From JBKGYG01 sp046546235 (GTDB lineage Bacteria; Bacillota; Clostridia; Lachnospirales; DSM-24629), in the NCBI GenBank assembly GCA_046546235.1, contig JBKGYG010000051.1, positions 1 to 13,061 of the forward strand: a stretch of DNA of 13,061 nt. Direction: 5' to 3'. A model generated the notes under the pieces. The model saw only the letters and a program-made list of their open reading frames with translations. It ran no database searches and was not told the origin of the DNA. Every line of letters starts with the position of its first letter. Position 1 is the stretch's first letter. The position numbers were made by a program, and so were the translations under genes. Shown here in pieces: positions 1 to 7,260 of the stretch.

Positions 1-2
1 TT

Positions 3-410
3 TCACTTTTTGTTTTTGTTTCATCATTTTTTTGGAATGATAACTTTATAACAATAATAGCATTATTTGGATTGCTATTGTATACATTTTTTACACCTTT
101 GTCATTAAGGTTAAAGGCAAAGAGACAAATATTACTTAATCAAGCTTATAAAAATCCTTTTGAATATAACTTTTCTAAACAAGGATTGACAATAGCACAA
201 GGTCCAAACAAAGCAAAATATAGTTGGGAAGATTTTTATAAAATAAAAGAAACAAAAAAAGTATTACTTTTTTTTATTAGTAAAAAAGTAGCATTTATTT
301 TGCCGTTAGAATCTTGTGATAATAAATCATATGAAGGAATTATAGAATTGATTAAAGATTTTGAGAACAAAAAACTTGTAAATATCAAAAAAGTGCAAGG
401 GAAAATCTAA
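3..410 (+). CDS. YcxB-like membrane-associated protein, 5' end outside the window
   Basis: The reading frame is open from the first bases of the window to the TAA at 408-410, so this is the C-terminal part (about 135 residues) of a longer protein, not a gene starting at the internal TTG at 72. The first 30 or so residues are strongly hydrophobic and look like a transmembrane helix (FITIIALFGLLLYTFF). A basic linker (RLKAKRQ) and a soluble domain follow. The motif pattern, with 'FSKQGLTIA', 'YSWEDFYKIKETKK' and 'FILPLESC', is typical of the YcxB-like C-terminal domain, which in other Firmicutes proteins follows two membrane helices. The function of that family is unknown to me. There is a 50-nt gap to tsaE with no convincing terminator, so read-through into the tsa operon is possible. 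The family call is from memory of motif style and is moderately sure. Confidence 0.6.
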   Translation, partial: SLFVFVSSFFWNDNFITIIALFGLLLYTFFTPLSLRLKAKRQILLNQAYKNPFEYNFSKQGLTIAQGPNKAKYSWEDFYKIKETKKVLLFFISKKVAFILPLESCDNKSYEGIIELIKDFENKKLVNIKKVQGKI

Positions 411-460
411 TAATGAACAAGCTATTATTTGAAGTTAACCGAAAGGAATGAAAATAAAAA

Positions 461-919
461 ATGAAGACAATTGAAACCTTTTCACCTGATGATACATATC
501 ATTTAGGCCAAAGGTTTGGTGAAAAAGCAAAAGAAGGACAAATATATTGTTTAGAAGGAGATTTGGGAGTAGGGAAAACAATATTTACAAAAGGATTTGC
601 TAAAGGTTTGCAAATCTATGAACATGTAAATAGCCCAACTTTTACAATTGTACAAGAATATAATGATGGTAGAATACCTTTTTACCATTTTGATGCTTAT
701 CGTATTAGTTATATTGAAGAAATGGAAGATATAGGATATGAAGAATATTTTTATGGTGAAGGAGTGTGCCTTATTGAATGGGGTAATTTAATTGATGAAA
801 TTATTCCTAAAGAAGCAATATGGATAATAATAGAAAAAGATTTGCAAAAAGGTTTTGATTATAGGAAGATTGCAATAACAACTCAGGAGGATAATAATGA
901 AAATTTTAGCGATAGATAG
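461..919 (+). CDS. tsaE: tRNA threonylcarbamoyladenosine biosynthesis ATPase TsaE
   Basis: TsaE is the small P-loop ATPase that works with TsaB and TsaD in the cytoplasm to make t6A at position 37 of tRNAs reading ANN codons. The 152-residue protein has the family layout: Walker A GDLGVGKT at 33-40, the conserved SPTFTIVQEY at 58-67, HFDAYRI at 76-82 (the FHxDxYRL-type motif) and LIEWG at 104-108. Length is normal for the family (about 150). The start is the ATG at 461; the upstream AAAGGA (442-447) is a purine-rich ribosome site at a rather long spacing of 13 nt. An out-of-frame ATG at 448 opens an 8-codon reading frame ending just past the tsaE start and is probably meaningless. The last 23 nt overlap tsaB, whose Shine-Dalgarno lies inside tsaE, which suggests coupled translation. 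I see no odd residues. Confidence 0.95.
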   Translation: MKTIETFSPDDTYHLGQRFGEKAKEGQIYCLEGDLGVGKTIFTKGFAKGLQIYEHVNSPTFTIVQEYNDGRIPFYHFDAYRISYIEEMEDIGYEEYFYGEGVCLIEWGNLIDEIIPKEAIWIIIEKDLQKGFDYRKIAITTQEDNNENFSDR

Positions 920-1604
920 TTCAGGCATCGTAGCATCCGTTGCAGTTGTTACTGATAATGAACTTGTTAGTGAATATACTATTAATTATAAAAAGACTCA
1001 TTCTCAGACTTTAATGCCAATGATAGAAGAAATGAATAAATCTATTGAATTAGATTTAAAGACAATAGATTCTATAGCTGTAGCAGCAGGTCCAGGGTCA
1101 TTTACAGGGTTACGTATAGGAGCAGCTACTGCAAAGGGATTGGCATTAGCATTAAATAAATCAATAATAAGTGTTCCTACATTAGATGGTTTAGCATATA
1201 ATATATATAATAAAGAATCATTAATATGTCCTATAATGGATGCTAGAAGAGATCAAGTATATACATCAATTTATAAAATTAAAGAAAATAAGTTAATAAA
1301 ACTAACCGATTATATGGCAACAGATATAAAAGAAATATTAACAAAACTAAAAGAATATAATAAAAGTGTAATTTTCAATGGAGATGGAGTTTCTTCATTT
1401 AAAGAAATTATTATAAGAAGTGAGTTGAAAGAATATAGTTTTGCACCGGTTCATCTAATGAAACAACACGCATCTTCAGTGGGAGCTTTAGCAATAGAAT
1501 ATGCAAAACAAGGGAAAATAGTATCTGCCAATGAATTTGTGCCATTTTATCTTAGAAAATCTCAAGCTGAACGAGAGCATGAGTTGAAAAAGAAGGCGGA
1601 ATAA
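897..1604 (+). CDS. tsaB: tRNA threonylcarbamoyladenosine biosynthesis protein TsaB
   Basis: TsaB is the ASKHA-fold partner that dimerises with TsaD and, with TsaE, forms the t6A-synthesising complex. The 235-residue product begins MKILAIDSSG, the first phosphate-loop strand of the fold. It has H35-S-Q-T-L, then the diagnostic AAGPGSFTGLRIG at 63-75, and ends with VPFYLRKSQAE, a conserved C-terminal segment. TsaB lacks the HxEGH metal site of TsaD and is normally much shorter, as here, which separates the two paralogues in this window. The start is fixed by AGGAGG at 885-890, 6 nt before the ATG at 897 and inside the end of tsaE. The stop is 1 nt before the rimI start, so the three genes form one transcription unit. 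Length is ordinary for the family. Confidence 0.95.
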   Translation: MKILAIDSSGIVASVAVVTDNELVSEYTINYKKTHSQTLMPMIEEMNKSIELDLKTIDSIAVAAGPGSFTGLRIGAATAKGLALALNKSIISVPTLDGLAYNIYNKESLICPIMDARRDQVYTSIYKIKENKLIKLTDYMATDIKEILTKLKEYNKSVIFNGDGVSSFKEIIIRSELKEYSFAPVHLMKQHASSVGALAIEYAKQGKIVSANEFVPFYLRKSQAEREHELKKKAE

Positions 1605-1605
1605 G

Positions 1606-2043
1606 ATGATTGTCATTAGAGAAATGACTAATGGAGATATAGATAGCATTATTGAGATAGAAAAGAGTTGTTTCACAAATCCTTGGTCAAAAGAATCATT
1701 CAATCAAGAACTAAGAAACAGATTATCATTATACTTAATAATTGCTGTAAATAAAGACATTATTGGCTATGCTGGGTTATGGAAGATAATGGATGAAGGG
1801 CATATAACTAATATAGCTATAAAGAAACAGTATCAATCTAAAGGATATGGTTATAAATTAGCATTAGCACTATTAAATGAAGGTAAAAAAAGAAAAATTA
1901 AAAGATTTACATTAGAGGTAAGAAAAAGCAATATCTCAGCTATTAAATTATATTCAAAAATTGGATTTAAAAAAAATGGTACTCGTAATAATTATTATAC
2001 AAACCCTAAAGAAGACGCGATTATAATGTGGTACGAAGATTAA
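1606..2043 (+). CDS. rimI: Ribosomal-protein-alanine N-acetyltransferase RimI (GNAT family)
   Basis: RimI is a GNAT acetyltransferase that uses acetyl-CoA to modify the N-terminal alanine of ribosomal protein S18 in model bacteria. The 145-residue protein is a single GNAT domain. It carries the RimI-typical CFTNPWS at 22-28, the acetyl-CoA pyrophosphate loop Q-S-K-G-Y-G at 77-82, and LEVRKSN (103-109) followed by A112, L115-Y116 and G120-F121 of motif B. The gene starts 1 nt after the tsaB stop, with AAGGCGGA (1593-1600) inside tsaB as its ribosome site. The tsaE-tsaB-rimI order is common in Firmicutes and supports the RimI call over a generic GNAT. Many such orders continue directly into tsaD; here tsaD is about 7 kb downstream. 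A terminator follows the stop codon. Confidence 0.92.
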   Translation: MIVIREMTNGDIDSIIEIEKSCFTNPWSKESFNQELRNRLSLYLIIAVNKDIIGYAGLWKIMDEGHITNIAIKKQYQSKGYGYKLALALLNEGKKRKIKRFTLEVRKSNISAIKLYSKIGFKKNGTRNNYYTNPKEDAIIMWYED

Positions 2044-2047
2044 AATT

Positions 2048-2072
2048 AGATAGGCTATTAAGCCTATTTTTT
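2048..2072 (+). terminator. Intrinsic terminator of the tsaE-tsaB-rimI operon
   Basis: TAGGCT (2051-2056), loop ATTA, AGCCTA (2061-2066), directly followed by six T residues (2067-2072). The stem extends outward by A-T and G-T pairs. It begins a few bases after the rimI stop, the usual place for a rho-independent terminator. Confidence 0.85.
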
Positions 2073-2092
2073 ATTTATTTCATAAAATGATA

Positions 2093-2112
2093 ACAGAACA
2101 ACTCCGTTCTGT
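2093..2112. promoter_or_regulatory. Perfect 7-bp dyad upstream of the Lon-like protease gene
   Basis: ACAGAAC (2093-2099) and GTTCTGT (2106-2112) form a perfect inverted repeat around a 6-nt spacer. No T-tract follows, so it is not a standard terminator. It sits 53 nt before the protease ATG, where an operator would be expected. The inner half-sites GAAC/GTTC recall the Firmicutes LexA box, but that box has a 4-nt spacer and this one has 6. I do not recognise the regulator. No clear -35/-10 pair was found next to it, although TATAGA (2112-2117) could be a -10. Confidence 0.35.
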
Positions 2113-2164
2113 ATAGAATGAAGTATATAGGAATTATTAACACCATTCAGGAGGGAGTGGATTG

Positions 2165-4525
2165 ATGATAGAAAGTAAAAAAATATCTTATAATGATTTA
2201 GTAATGAAAATCAATAAAAAGTTAATGGTTAATAATACTTTAAAAGAAGAACAAATTAACTTTCTAGGTCAAGAAAATGCGATAAATTCTTTGGATTTTG
2301 GACTTCAAATTCAAGCAAAAGGGTATAACATATATCTTTCGGGAGAATCTGGTACACATAAACAACAGTATATACAGCAATATATAGAAAAAATTGCAAA
2401 GTTAGAGGCTCGAGCAAATGATTGGTGTTATGTATATGATTTTGAAAATGAATTGAAACCTGTAGCTATTGAATTACCATCTGGTATGGGAAAAGTTTTT
2501 AGAGAAGATATCAATACAATAATAAGTCATTTGATTGAGGAGATAAATACTTGCTTAAAATCAGAAGAGCATCAAGATAATGTCACTAAATTAAAAGAGT
2601 TTTATTATGACGAGGGAGAAAGATTATTAAAACAAATAAAAGAAGAAGCTAAAGAATTAGGATTCTATACACAGATTACAGAGTCAGGCTTGTACTTTGT
2701 TCCTGTTTTTAATGGAAAAAAAATAAGTGAGGAAATGTATGATGAATTGTCTGTTGAAGATCAAGAAAAAATTATTAATAATTTAAATGACATTGAAGAA
2801 AAAGCTGAGGAAATTATGGAAACAGTTAAGGAATATAAAAAAGAAGCAGAAGAACGCGTAAAAGAATACGAGGATAAAACAGTTAAGAATATAATAGAAA
2901 TAACTTTTAAAGAATTAGAAAAAAAGTATCTAGAATTTAATAAAGTTGGTAACTATTTAAGAGACTTAAAAAAAGATTTATTAAAACAAATTAATGAGCT
3001 TATTGGAAAAGAAGAAGATAATGATAAGATAAAAGCATTAATTGGTAGCATAGTTAAAGAAGATGATGAATTTCCAAAAAAATATTCAGTAAATCTTATA
3101 GTAGATAATAGTTCGTTAGAAGGAGCGCCTGTAGTATATTGTGGGAACCCAAGTTTTAATAATATAGTAGGTCGTGTAGAATACGAAAATGAATTAGGCA
3201 ACTTAGTTACTGATTTTACCAAAATCAAAGGAGGACTTTTGCATAAAGCAAATGGAGGATACCTTATACTAAATACGAATGATGTTATTTCAAGCCCATT
3301 TGTTTGGGAATTTTTAAAAAAGGCTATAATAAATGAAAAGATAGAGTTTGAAAATATTAGAGAAAAGTTAGGTGGGGTGCCACTAAGAACTGTTATTCCA
3401 GAACCAATCCCATTAAATGTGAAAGTTATCCTTATTGGAAATCAATATCTATATCACTTAATATATCAGTATGATCAAGACTTTAAAGAAATATTTAAAG
3501 TTCATGTTGTATTGGATTATGAAATGGATAGAAATGATAAAACAGTTTCTGAGTATAATTATTACATTGATAAATATACAAACGAAAAAGCATTCTTGCC
3601 TATAAACTCTGATGCAAAAAAAAGATTATTATATTTTGCATCTAAGTTGTCAGGGAATAGAAAAAAATTGTCTACTAAAATAAGTTATGTAGAGAACATA
3701 ATAGATGAAGCAAATTATTGGGCTAAAAAAGAAGGGGACACGGTAATTTATGATTATCATATTAAAAAAGCAATTTTGGAAAAAGAAAAAAGAATAAGCT
3801 TTATTAAAGAAAAATTATATGAAATGATAACTAATCGAAAAATTAAAATAGAGGTAGAAGGATTAAAAGTGGGTCAAATCAATGGATTAGCTATAATGGA
3901 GTATGGAGAATGTTGTTTTGGTAAACCTACCCGTATTACAGCTACAACATATATGGGTCAAAGTGGAATGGTTAATATTGAAAAAGAAGCAGAATTAAGT
4001 GGCTCCATACACAATAAAGGAGTTAATATTTTAGAAGGTTATTTAGGTCAAAAATATGCTCAAGAAATCCCACTAGCTTTGTCTTGCAGATTATGTTTTG
4101 AACAAAATTATTCAGGAATTGATGGAGATAGTGCATCAAGTGCAGAGTTATATGCAATTTTATCTAGTTTGGCAGATATACCACTAAATCAAAGTATAGC
4201 AGTGACGGGCTCGGTAGATCAAAGAGGGAATATTCAACCAGTAGGAGGAGTTACTGAGAAAGTAGAAGGTTTTTACAGAATTTGTAAAAAAGCCGATTTT
4301 ACAGGAAAACAAGGGGTTATAATACCAAAAGAGAATGTAGAAGAATTAGTTCTTGCAGATGACTTACTAGAGGATATAAAACGAGGACGATTTTCCATAT
4401 ATGCCATAGAGCATATTGAAGAAGGTATAGAATTGCTTACAGAAAAAAAGATGGGGACAATAGATAGTAAGATAAGGAATAAATTAGAAAAGTATTATAA
4501 TAACGCAAATAAAACGAAAAAATAA
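2165..4525 (+). CDS. Lon-family (S16) protease with atypical N-terminal AAA+ domain
   Basis: The 786-residue protein joins an N-terminal AAA+ ATPase-like region to a C-terminal Lon proteolytic domain, the architecture of the YcbZ-type Lon-related proteases rather than classical LonA, as there is no Lon substrate-binding N domain. Numbering is from the ATG at 2165. The proteolytic domain has the Ser-Lys dyad: DGDSAS with S656 and GGVTEK with K699, spaced 43 residues as in E. coli Lon (S679/K722), so it should be active. Residues about 185-265 are rich in Glu and Lys and likely a helical or coiled-coil insertion. The P-loop position reads GESGTHKQ (60-67): Lys66 is present, but the usual Ser/Thr is Gln. 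The Walker B position reads GGYLILNTND (364-373). ATG 2165 is preferred to TTG 2162 because AGGAGG at 2149-2154 is then 10 nt away. Terminators on both sides make it monocistronic. It is probably a cytoplasmic protein-degradation enzyme. Confidence 0.85.
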   Translation: MIESKKISYNDLVMKINKKLMVNNTLKEEQINFLGQENAINSLDFGLQIQAKGYNIYLSGESGTHKQQYIQQYIEKIAKLEARANDWCYVYDFENELKPVAIELPSGMGKVFREDINTIISHLIEEINTCLKSEEHQDNVTKLKEFYYDEGERLLKQIKEEAKELGFYTQITESGLYFVPVFNGKKISEEMYDELSVEDQEKIINNLNDIEEKAEEIMETVKEYKKEAEERVKEYEDKTVKNIIEITFKELEKKYLEFNKVGNYLRDLKKDLLKQINELIGKEEDNDKIKALIGSIVKEDDEFPKKYSVNLIVDNSSLEGAPVVYCGNPSFNNIVGRVEYENELGNLVTDFTKIKGGLLHKANGGYLILNTNDVISSPFVWEFLKKAIINEKIEFENIREKLGGVPLRTVIPEPIPLNVKVILIGNQYLYHLIYQYDQDFKEIFKVHVVLDYEMDRNDKTVSEYNYYIDKYTNEKAFLPINSDAKKRLLYFASKLSGNRKKLSTKISYVENIIDEANYWAKKEGDTVIYDYHIKKAILEKEKRISFIKEKLYEMITNRKIKIEVEGLKVGQINGLAIMEYGECCFGKPTRITATTYMGQSGMVNIEKEAELSGSIHNKGVNILEGYLGQKYAQEIPLALSCRLCFEQNYSGIDGDSASSAELYAILSSLADIPLNQSIAVTGSVDQRGNIQPVGGVTEKVEGFYRICKKADFTGKQGVIIPKENVEELVLADDLLEDIKRGRFSIYAIEHIEEGIELLTEKKMGTIDSKIRNKLEKYYNNANKTKK

Positions 4526-4532
4526 TATTATA

Positions 4533-4575
4533 AAAAAGAGGTTGTTTCAGAAATTAAACTGAAATAGCCTTTTTT
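4533..4575 (+). terminator. Intrinsic terminator after the Lon-like protease gene
   Basis: AGGTTGTTTCAG (4539-4550) pairs with CTGAAATAGCCT (4559-4570) across an 8-nt loop, with two G-U wobbles. It is flanked by an A-run on the left and TTTTTT (4570-4575) on the right. The symmetrical A and T runs could also allow termination from the opposite strand. Confidence 0.88.
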
Positions 4576-4613
4576 ATGTTATAGATGCAACTTTTTAGGT
4601 CATCGGTACTTAG

Positions 4614-5004
4614 TACATATACCGATACTATGGAATAACAGATGAGAATTACATTTCAATTATTAATATTGATAAGGATATAGAAGAAGAGATTATACCT
4701 TATAATAAGCATATACATAGGGATATGCTTTTTACAGAGAACAATGAAGTGATTGTTAGTTCAAGTTCTTTTGGAAGTGATATAGAATACTATTTAGACA
4801 TTATTGATTTATCGAATAAAAAAATAAAAACATAAATAGAATTGACAAGAGCTTTTACAAGTATGGCATATTATAATGTCCAAACTTATTTTTTTGGAAG
4901 ATATTATAATAATTATGGAGAAATAGGCTTGCGTTTCTAGGAAAATATGGTACAATGCTAATGAAAATACTTTCAAAAATGATAATAAGGAATTTCATAA
5001 TTAG
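4614..5004 (+). pseudogene. Decayed remnant of an unidentified protein-coding gene
   Basis: This stretch has no complete gene, but coding character is visible. From 4614 one frame is open for 73 codons without a start codon, with residues such as 'DENYISIINIDKDIEEE' and 'YYLDIIDLSNKKIKT'. It stops at TAA (4833-4835) and, in the same frame, stays open for another 34 codons ('MAYYNVQTYFFGRYYNNYGE') to TAG (4938-4940). A shifted frame then gives 'IWYNANENTFKNDNKEFHN' up to TAG at 5002-5004. The pattern of polar and aromatic residues resembles a secreted beta-propeller or repeat protein, but I do not recognise the family. The 5' part would abut the protease terminator and is missing. The frame breaks, lack of start and lack of ribosome site argue for a degraded gene end. 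Chance open frames in AT-rich DNA are the alternative. Confidence 0.45.
4929..4956 (+). promoter_or_regulatory. Probable sigma-A promoter of the transketolase gene
   Basis: TTGCGT (4929-4934), a 16-nt spacer, and an extended -10 TGGTACAAT (4948-4956). Transcription would begin near 4963, giving a leader of about 115 nt before the tkt ATG. The transketolase gene lies behind a terminator, so it needs its own promoter. A perfect TTGACA is present at 4842-4847, but the nearest TATAAT (4872-4877) is 24 nt away, which is too far for a normal pair. Confidence 0.45.
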
Positions 5005-5077
5005 CAAGTTGTGAGTTGTATTATAAATGATGACTTAAATTATGGAACTCCATATAAATAGACTAAGGAGGCTATCA

Positions 5078-7066
5078 ATGAAATCAATCGACAAAAAGAC
5101 TATCAATGCTATACGTGTTTTATCAGCTGAAGCAATTCAAAAGGCAAATTCTGGGCACCCAGGATTACCTATGGGTGCTGCTCCAATGGCGTACGAATTA
5201 TGGGGAAAACATATGACACATAATCCAGCAAATCCTAATTGGATTAATAGAGACAGATTTGTATTATCTGCAGGTCATGGATCTATGTTACTTTATTCAT
5301 TATTACATTTATTTGGATATGGATTAGAAATTGATGAGTTAAAAGAATTTAGACAATGGGGTAGCAAAACACCTGGTCATCCAGAATATGGACATACTAT
5401 AGGAGTTGAAACTACAACTGGACCTTTAGGAGCGGGATTAGCTACTGCAGTGGGAATGGCTATGGCTGAAGCTCATCTAGGTGCAAAGTTTAACAAGGAT
5501 GATTATAATATAGTTGATCATTATACGTACGTAATTTCTGGTGATGGTTGTATGATGGAAGGAATATCATCCGAAGCAGCATCACTAGCAGGAACACTAA
5601 ATTTAGGTAAATTAATTATTTTTTATGATTCTAATAATATAACCATTGAAGGTGATACTGATATCGCTTTTAAAGAAGATGTTGGTAAACGTTTTGAGGC
5701 TTTTGGGTTTCAAGTGTTAAAAGTAGAAGACGGAAATGATCTTGAAGCAATTGGTAAAGCAATTAAAGAAGCTAAAGCCGATTCTAATCGTCCTTCATTA
5801 ATTGAAGTTAAGACTCAAATCGGATATGGTTGTCCAGAAGTGCAGGGAAAAGCAAGTGCTCACGGGGCACCACTAGGTGAAAAAAATATTGTAGCTACAA
5901 AAGAATATTTAGAATGGGAAGTTGATGGAGACTTTTATGTTCCAGAAGAAGTATATGACCATACTGATAAGATTAAACAACAAGGTATAGAAGCAGAAAA
6001 ACAATGGAACGAAAAATTTGAAAACTATAAGAAAGCATACCCTGAAGAAGCAAAAGAGTGGGATCAATATTTTGCTGAAGATTTACCAGCTAATCTGTTA
6101 GAAGATAAAGAATACTGGGAATTTGAAGATAAACCAATGGCAACAAGAAACGTTTCAGGAGAATTAATAAATAGACTAAAAGATAGAGTACCTAACTTAA
6201 TTGGAGGTTCAGCAGATTTAGCGCCATCTACGAAGACGTACATGAATGGTGAAGGAGATTTCTCAGCTGAAGACTATAAAGGTAGAAACCTTCATTTTGG
6301 AGTTAGGGAACTTGCTATGGCAGCAATTGGTAGCGGGATGTACTTACATGGAGGATTAAAGGTATTTGTATCAACCTTCTTTGTATTTAGTGATTACTTT
6401 AAGCCAATGGCAAGATTAGCTGCTTTAATGAAATTACCAGTAACATATGTACTAACTCATGATAGTATAGGTGTAGGTGAAGATGGACCAACTCATGAAC
6501 CTATTGAACAATTAGCAGCTTTTAGAAGTATACCTGATGCGATTACTTTTAGGCCAGCAGATGCCTTAGAGACAGCTGCAGGTTGGTATTATGCAATAAC
6601 AGTAAAAGATCATCCAACTGCTTTAGTCCTTACAAGACAAAATCTTCCACAATTAAAAGAATCAAGTAAGGAAGCATTAAAAGGAGCTTATATTTTATTA
6701 GATTCAGATAAAGAAAAGCCTGATGTTATTCTTATGGCTAGTGGCTCAGAAGTTCAACTTGTTTACGAAGCTCATAGTAAACTAAAAGCAGAAGGAATTG
6801 ATGCTAGAGTAGTAAGTATGCCTTCTTTTGAACTTTTCGAACAACAAGATGATGATTATAAAGAATCTGTATTACCAAAAGATGTTAGAAAAAGATTAGC
6901 TGTTGAGGCTGGTACAACGTTTGGCTGGCATAAATATGTTGGTTTAGATGGAGACGTTATTGGATTAGACCACTTTGGTGCCTCAGCTTCAGGGGATAAA
7001 TTATTCAAAGAATTTGGATTTACTGTTGATAATGTAATTAATAAAGTAAAAAAATTATTTTCATAA
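5078..7066 (+). CDS. tkt: Transketolase
   Basis: Transketolase uses thiamine diphosphate and a divalent cation to move two-carbon ketol units between sugar phosphates in the non-oxidative pentose phosphate pathway. The 662-residue product has full bacterial length and covers the pyrophosphate-binding, pyrimidine-binding and C-terminal domains. Visible landmarks are SGHPG with H27, GPLGAGL, the ThDP/metal motif beginning G155-D156-G157 and continuing to DSNN, SAHGAP, GVREL with the catalytic glutamate E411 (same number as in E. coli TktA), and DSIGVGEDGPTHEP of the pyrimidine domain. The start is ATG 5078 because AAGGAGG (5065-5071) is 6 nt upstream; the in-frame ATG at 5042 would add 12 residues and has no ribosome site. 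It appears monocistronic, with a probable promoter at 4929-4956 and hairpins after the stop. It could also serve the pentose-type kinase encoded at 11429. Confidence 0.96.
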   Translation: MKSIDKKTINAIRVLSAEAIQKANSGHPGLPMGAAPMAYELWGKHMTHNPANPNWINRDRFVLSAGHGSMLLYSLLHLFGYGLEIDELKEFRQWGSKTPGHPEYGHTIGVETTTGPLGAGLATAVGMAMAEAHLGAKFNKDDYNIVDHYTYVISGDGCMMEGISSEAASLAGTLNLGKLIIFYDSNNITIEGDTDIAFKEDVGKRFEAFGFQVLKVEDGNDLEAIGKAIKEAKADSNRPSLIEVKTQIGYGCPEVQGKASAHGAPLGEKNIVATKEYLEWEVDGDFYVPEEVYDHTDKIKQQGIEAEKQWNEKFENYKKAYPEEAKEWDQYFAEDLPANLLEDKEYWEFEDKPMATRNVSGELINRLKDRVPNLIGGSADLAPSTKTYMNGEGDFSAEDYKGRNLHFGVRELAMAAIGSGMYLHGGLKVFVSTFFVFSDYFKPMARLAALMKLPVTYVLTHDSIGVGEDGPTHEPIEQLAAFRSIPDAITFRPADALETAAGWYYAITVKDHPTALVLTRQNLPQLKESSKEALKGAYILLDSDKEKPDVILMASGSEVQLVYEAHSKLKAEGIDARVVSMPSFELFEQQDDDYKESVLPKDVRKRLAVEAGTTFGWHKYVGLDGDVIGLDHFGASASGDKLFKEFGFTVDNVINKVKKLFS

Positions 7067-7074
7067 TTCTTCTT

Positions 7075-7155
7075 TCAAATATTACCTCTATACATTTTAA
7101 CTTAAACTTATTATAATAAGTATAGAAGATGAAAAATTGAACTTAAAATATTTGA
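7075..7155. repeat. Nested inverted repeats downstream of tkt
   Basis: Three dyads are packed together. TCAAATATT (7075-7083) is complementary to AATATTTGA (7147-7155). CTATAC (7088-7093) is complementary to GTATAG (7120-7125). ACTTATTATAATAAGT (7106-7121) is a 16-bp perfect palindrome. AACTTAAA also occurs twice directly (7099-7106, 7140-7147). Together with the hairpin at 7126-7166 these allow alternative folds. It could be terminator structure or the scar of a small mobile element; no flanking target duplication was identified. Confidence 0.45.
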
Positions 7156-7170
7156 TTTTTCATCTTTTGT
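7126..7170 (+). terminator. Probable terminator hairpin after tkt
   Basis: AAGATGAAAAAT (7126-7137) and ATTTTTCATCTT (7155-7166) form a perfect 12-bp stem with a 17-nt loop, followed by a weak T-rich tail (TTGTTTCTT). The stem is AT-rich and the tail interrupted, so the strength is uncertain. Its place, 60 nt after the tkt stop, fits. Confidence 0.5.
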
Positions 7171-7182
7171 TTCTTACTAGTT

Positions 7183-7227
7183 TTTAATCGCTATTATTAA
7201 AGTTCAGTATAATAAAAAGTGATTAAA
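7183..7227. repeat. Long imperfect hairpin in front of the small zinc-ribbon-like gene
   Basis: TTTAATCGCT (7183-7192) pairs with AGTGATTAAA (7218-7227) with one G-U, and internally TATTAT (7192-7197) pairs with ATAATA (7209-7214). A TATAAT (7208-7213) lies within the right arm and could be the -10 of the downstream gene, with only a poor -35 (TTAATC, 7184-7189). The hairpin could therefore be an operator, a leader structure, or part of the tkt 3' region. Confidence 0.35.
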
Positions 7228-7260
7228 TGGACTCAAATCTAAGATGCAAGGGGTATGAAG

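Noticed and set aside
72..410. YcxB-like protein starting at TTG 72
   Set aside because: The frame is open to the window edge with hydrophobic residues continuing upstream, and no ribosome site precedes TTG 72, so the true start is outside.
1488..1703. Open frame of 71 codons on the minus strand, rich in hydrophobic residues
   Set aside because: It lies wholly antisense to tsaB and rimI, has no ribosome site, and its hydrophobic content is the expected shadow of AT-rich coding sequence.
2093..2112. LexA (SOS) box before the protease gene
   Set aside because: The half-sites GAAC and GTTC fit, but the spacer is 6 nt, not the 4 nt of the known Firmicutes box. Recorded only as an unassigned dyad.
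2953..3228. Minus-strand open frame of 91 codons inside the Lon-like gene
   Set aside because: Antisense to a well-supported gene and without family features or a start signal.
4842..4877. TTGACA and TATAAT as a promoter pair
   Set aside because: The hexamers are 24 nt apart, too far for a sigma-A promoter, and they sit in the gene remnant; the pair at 4929-4956 is better.
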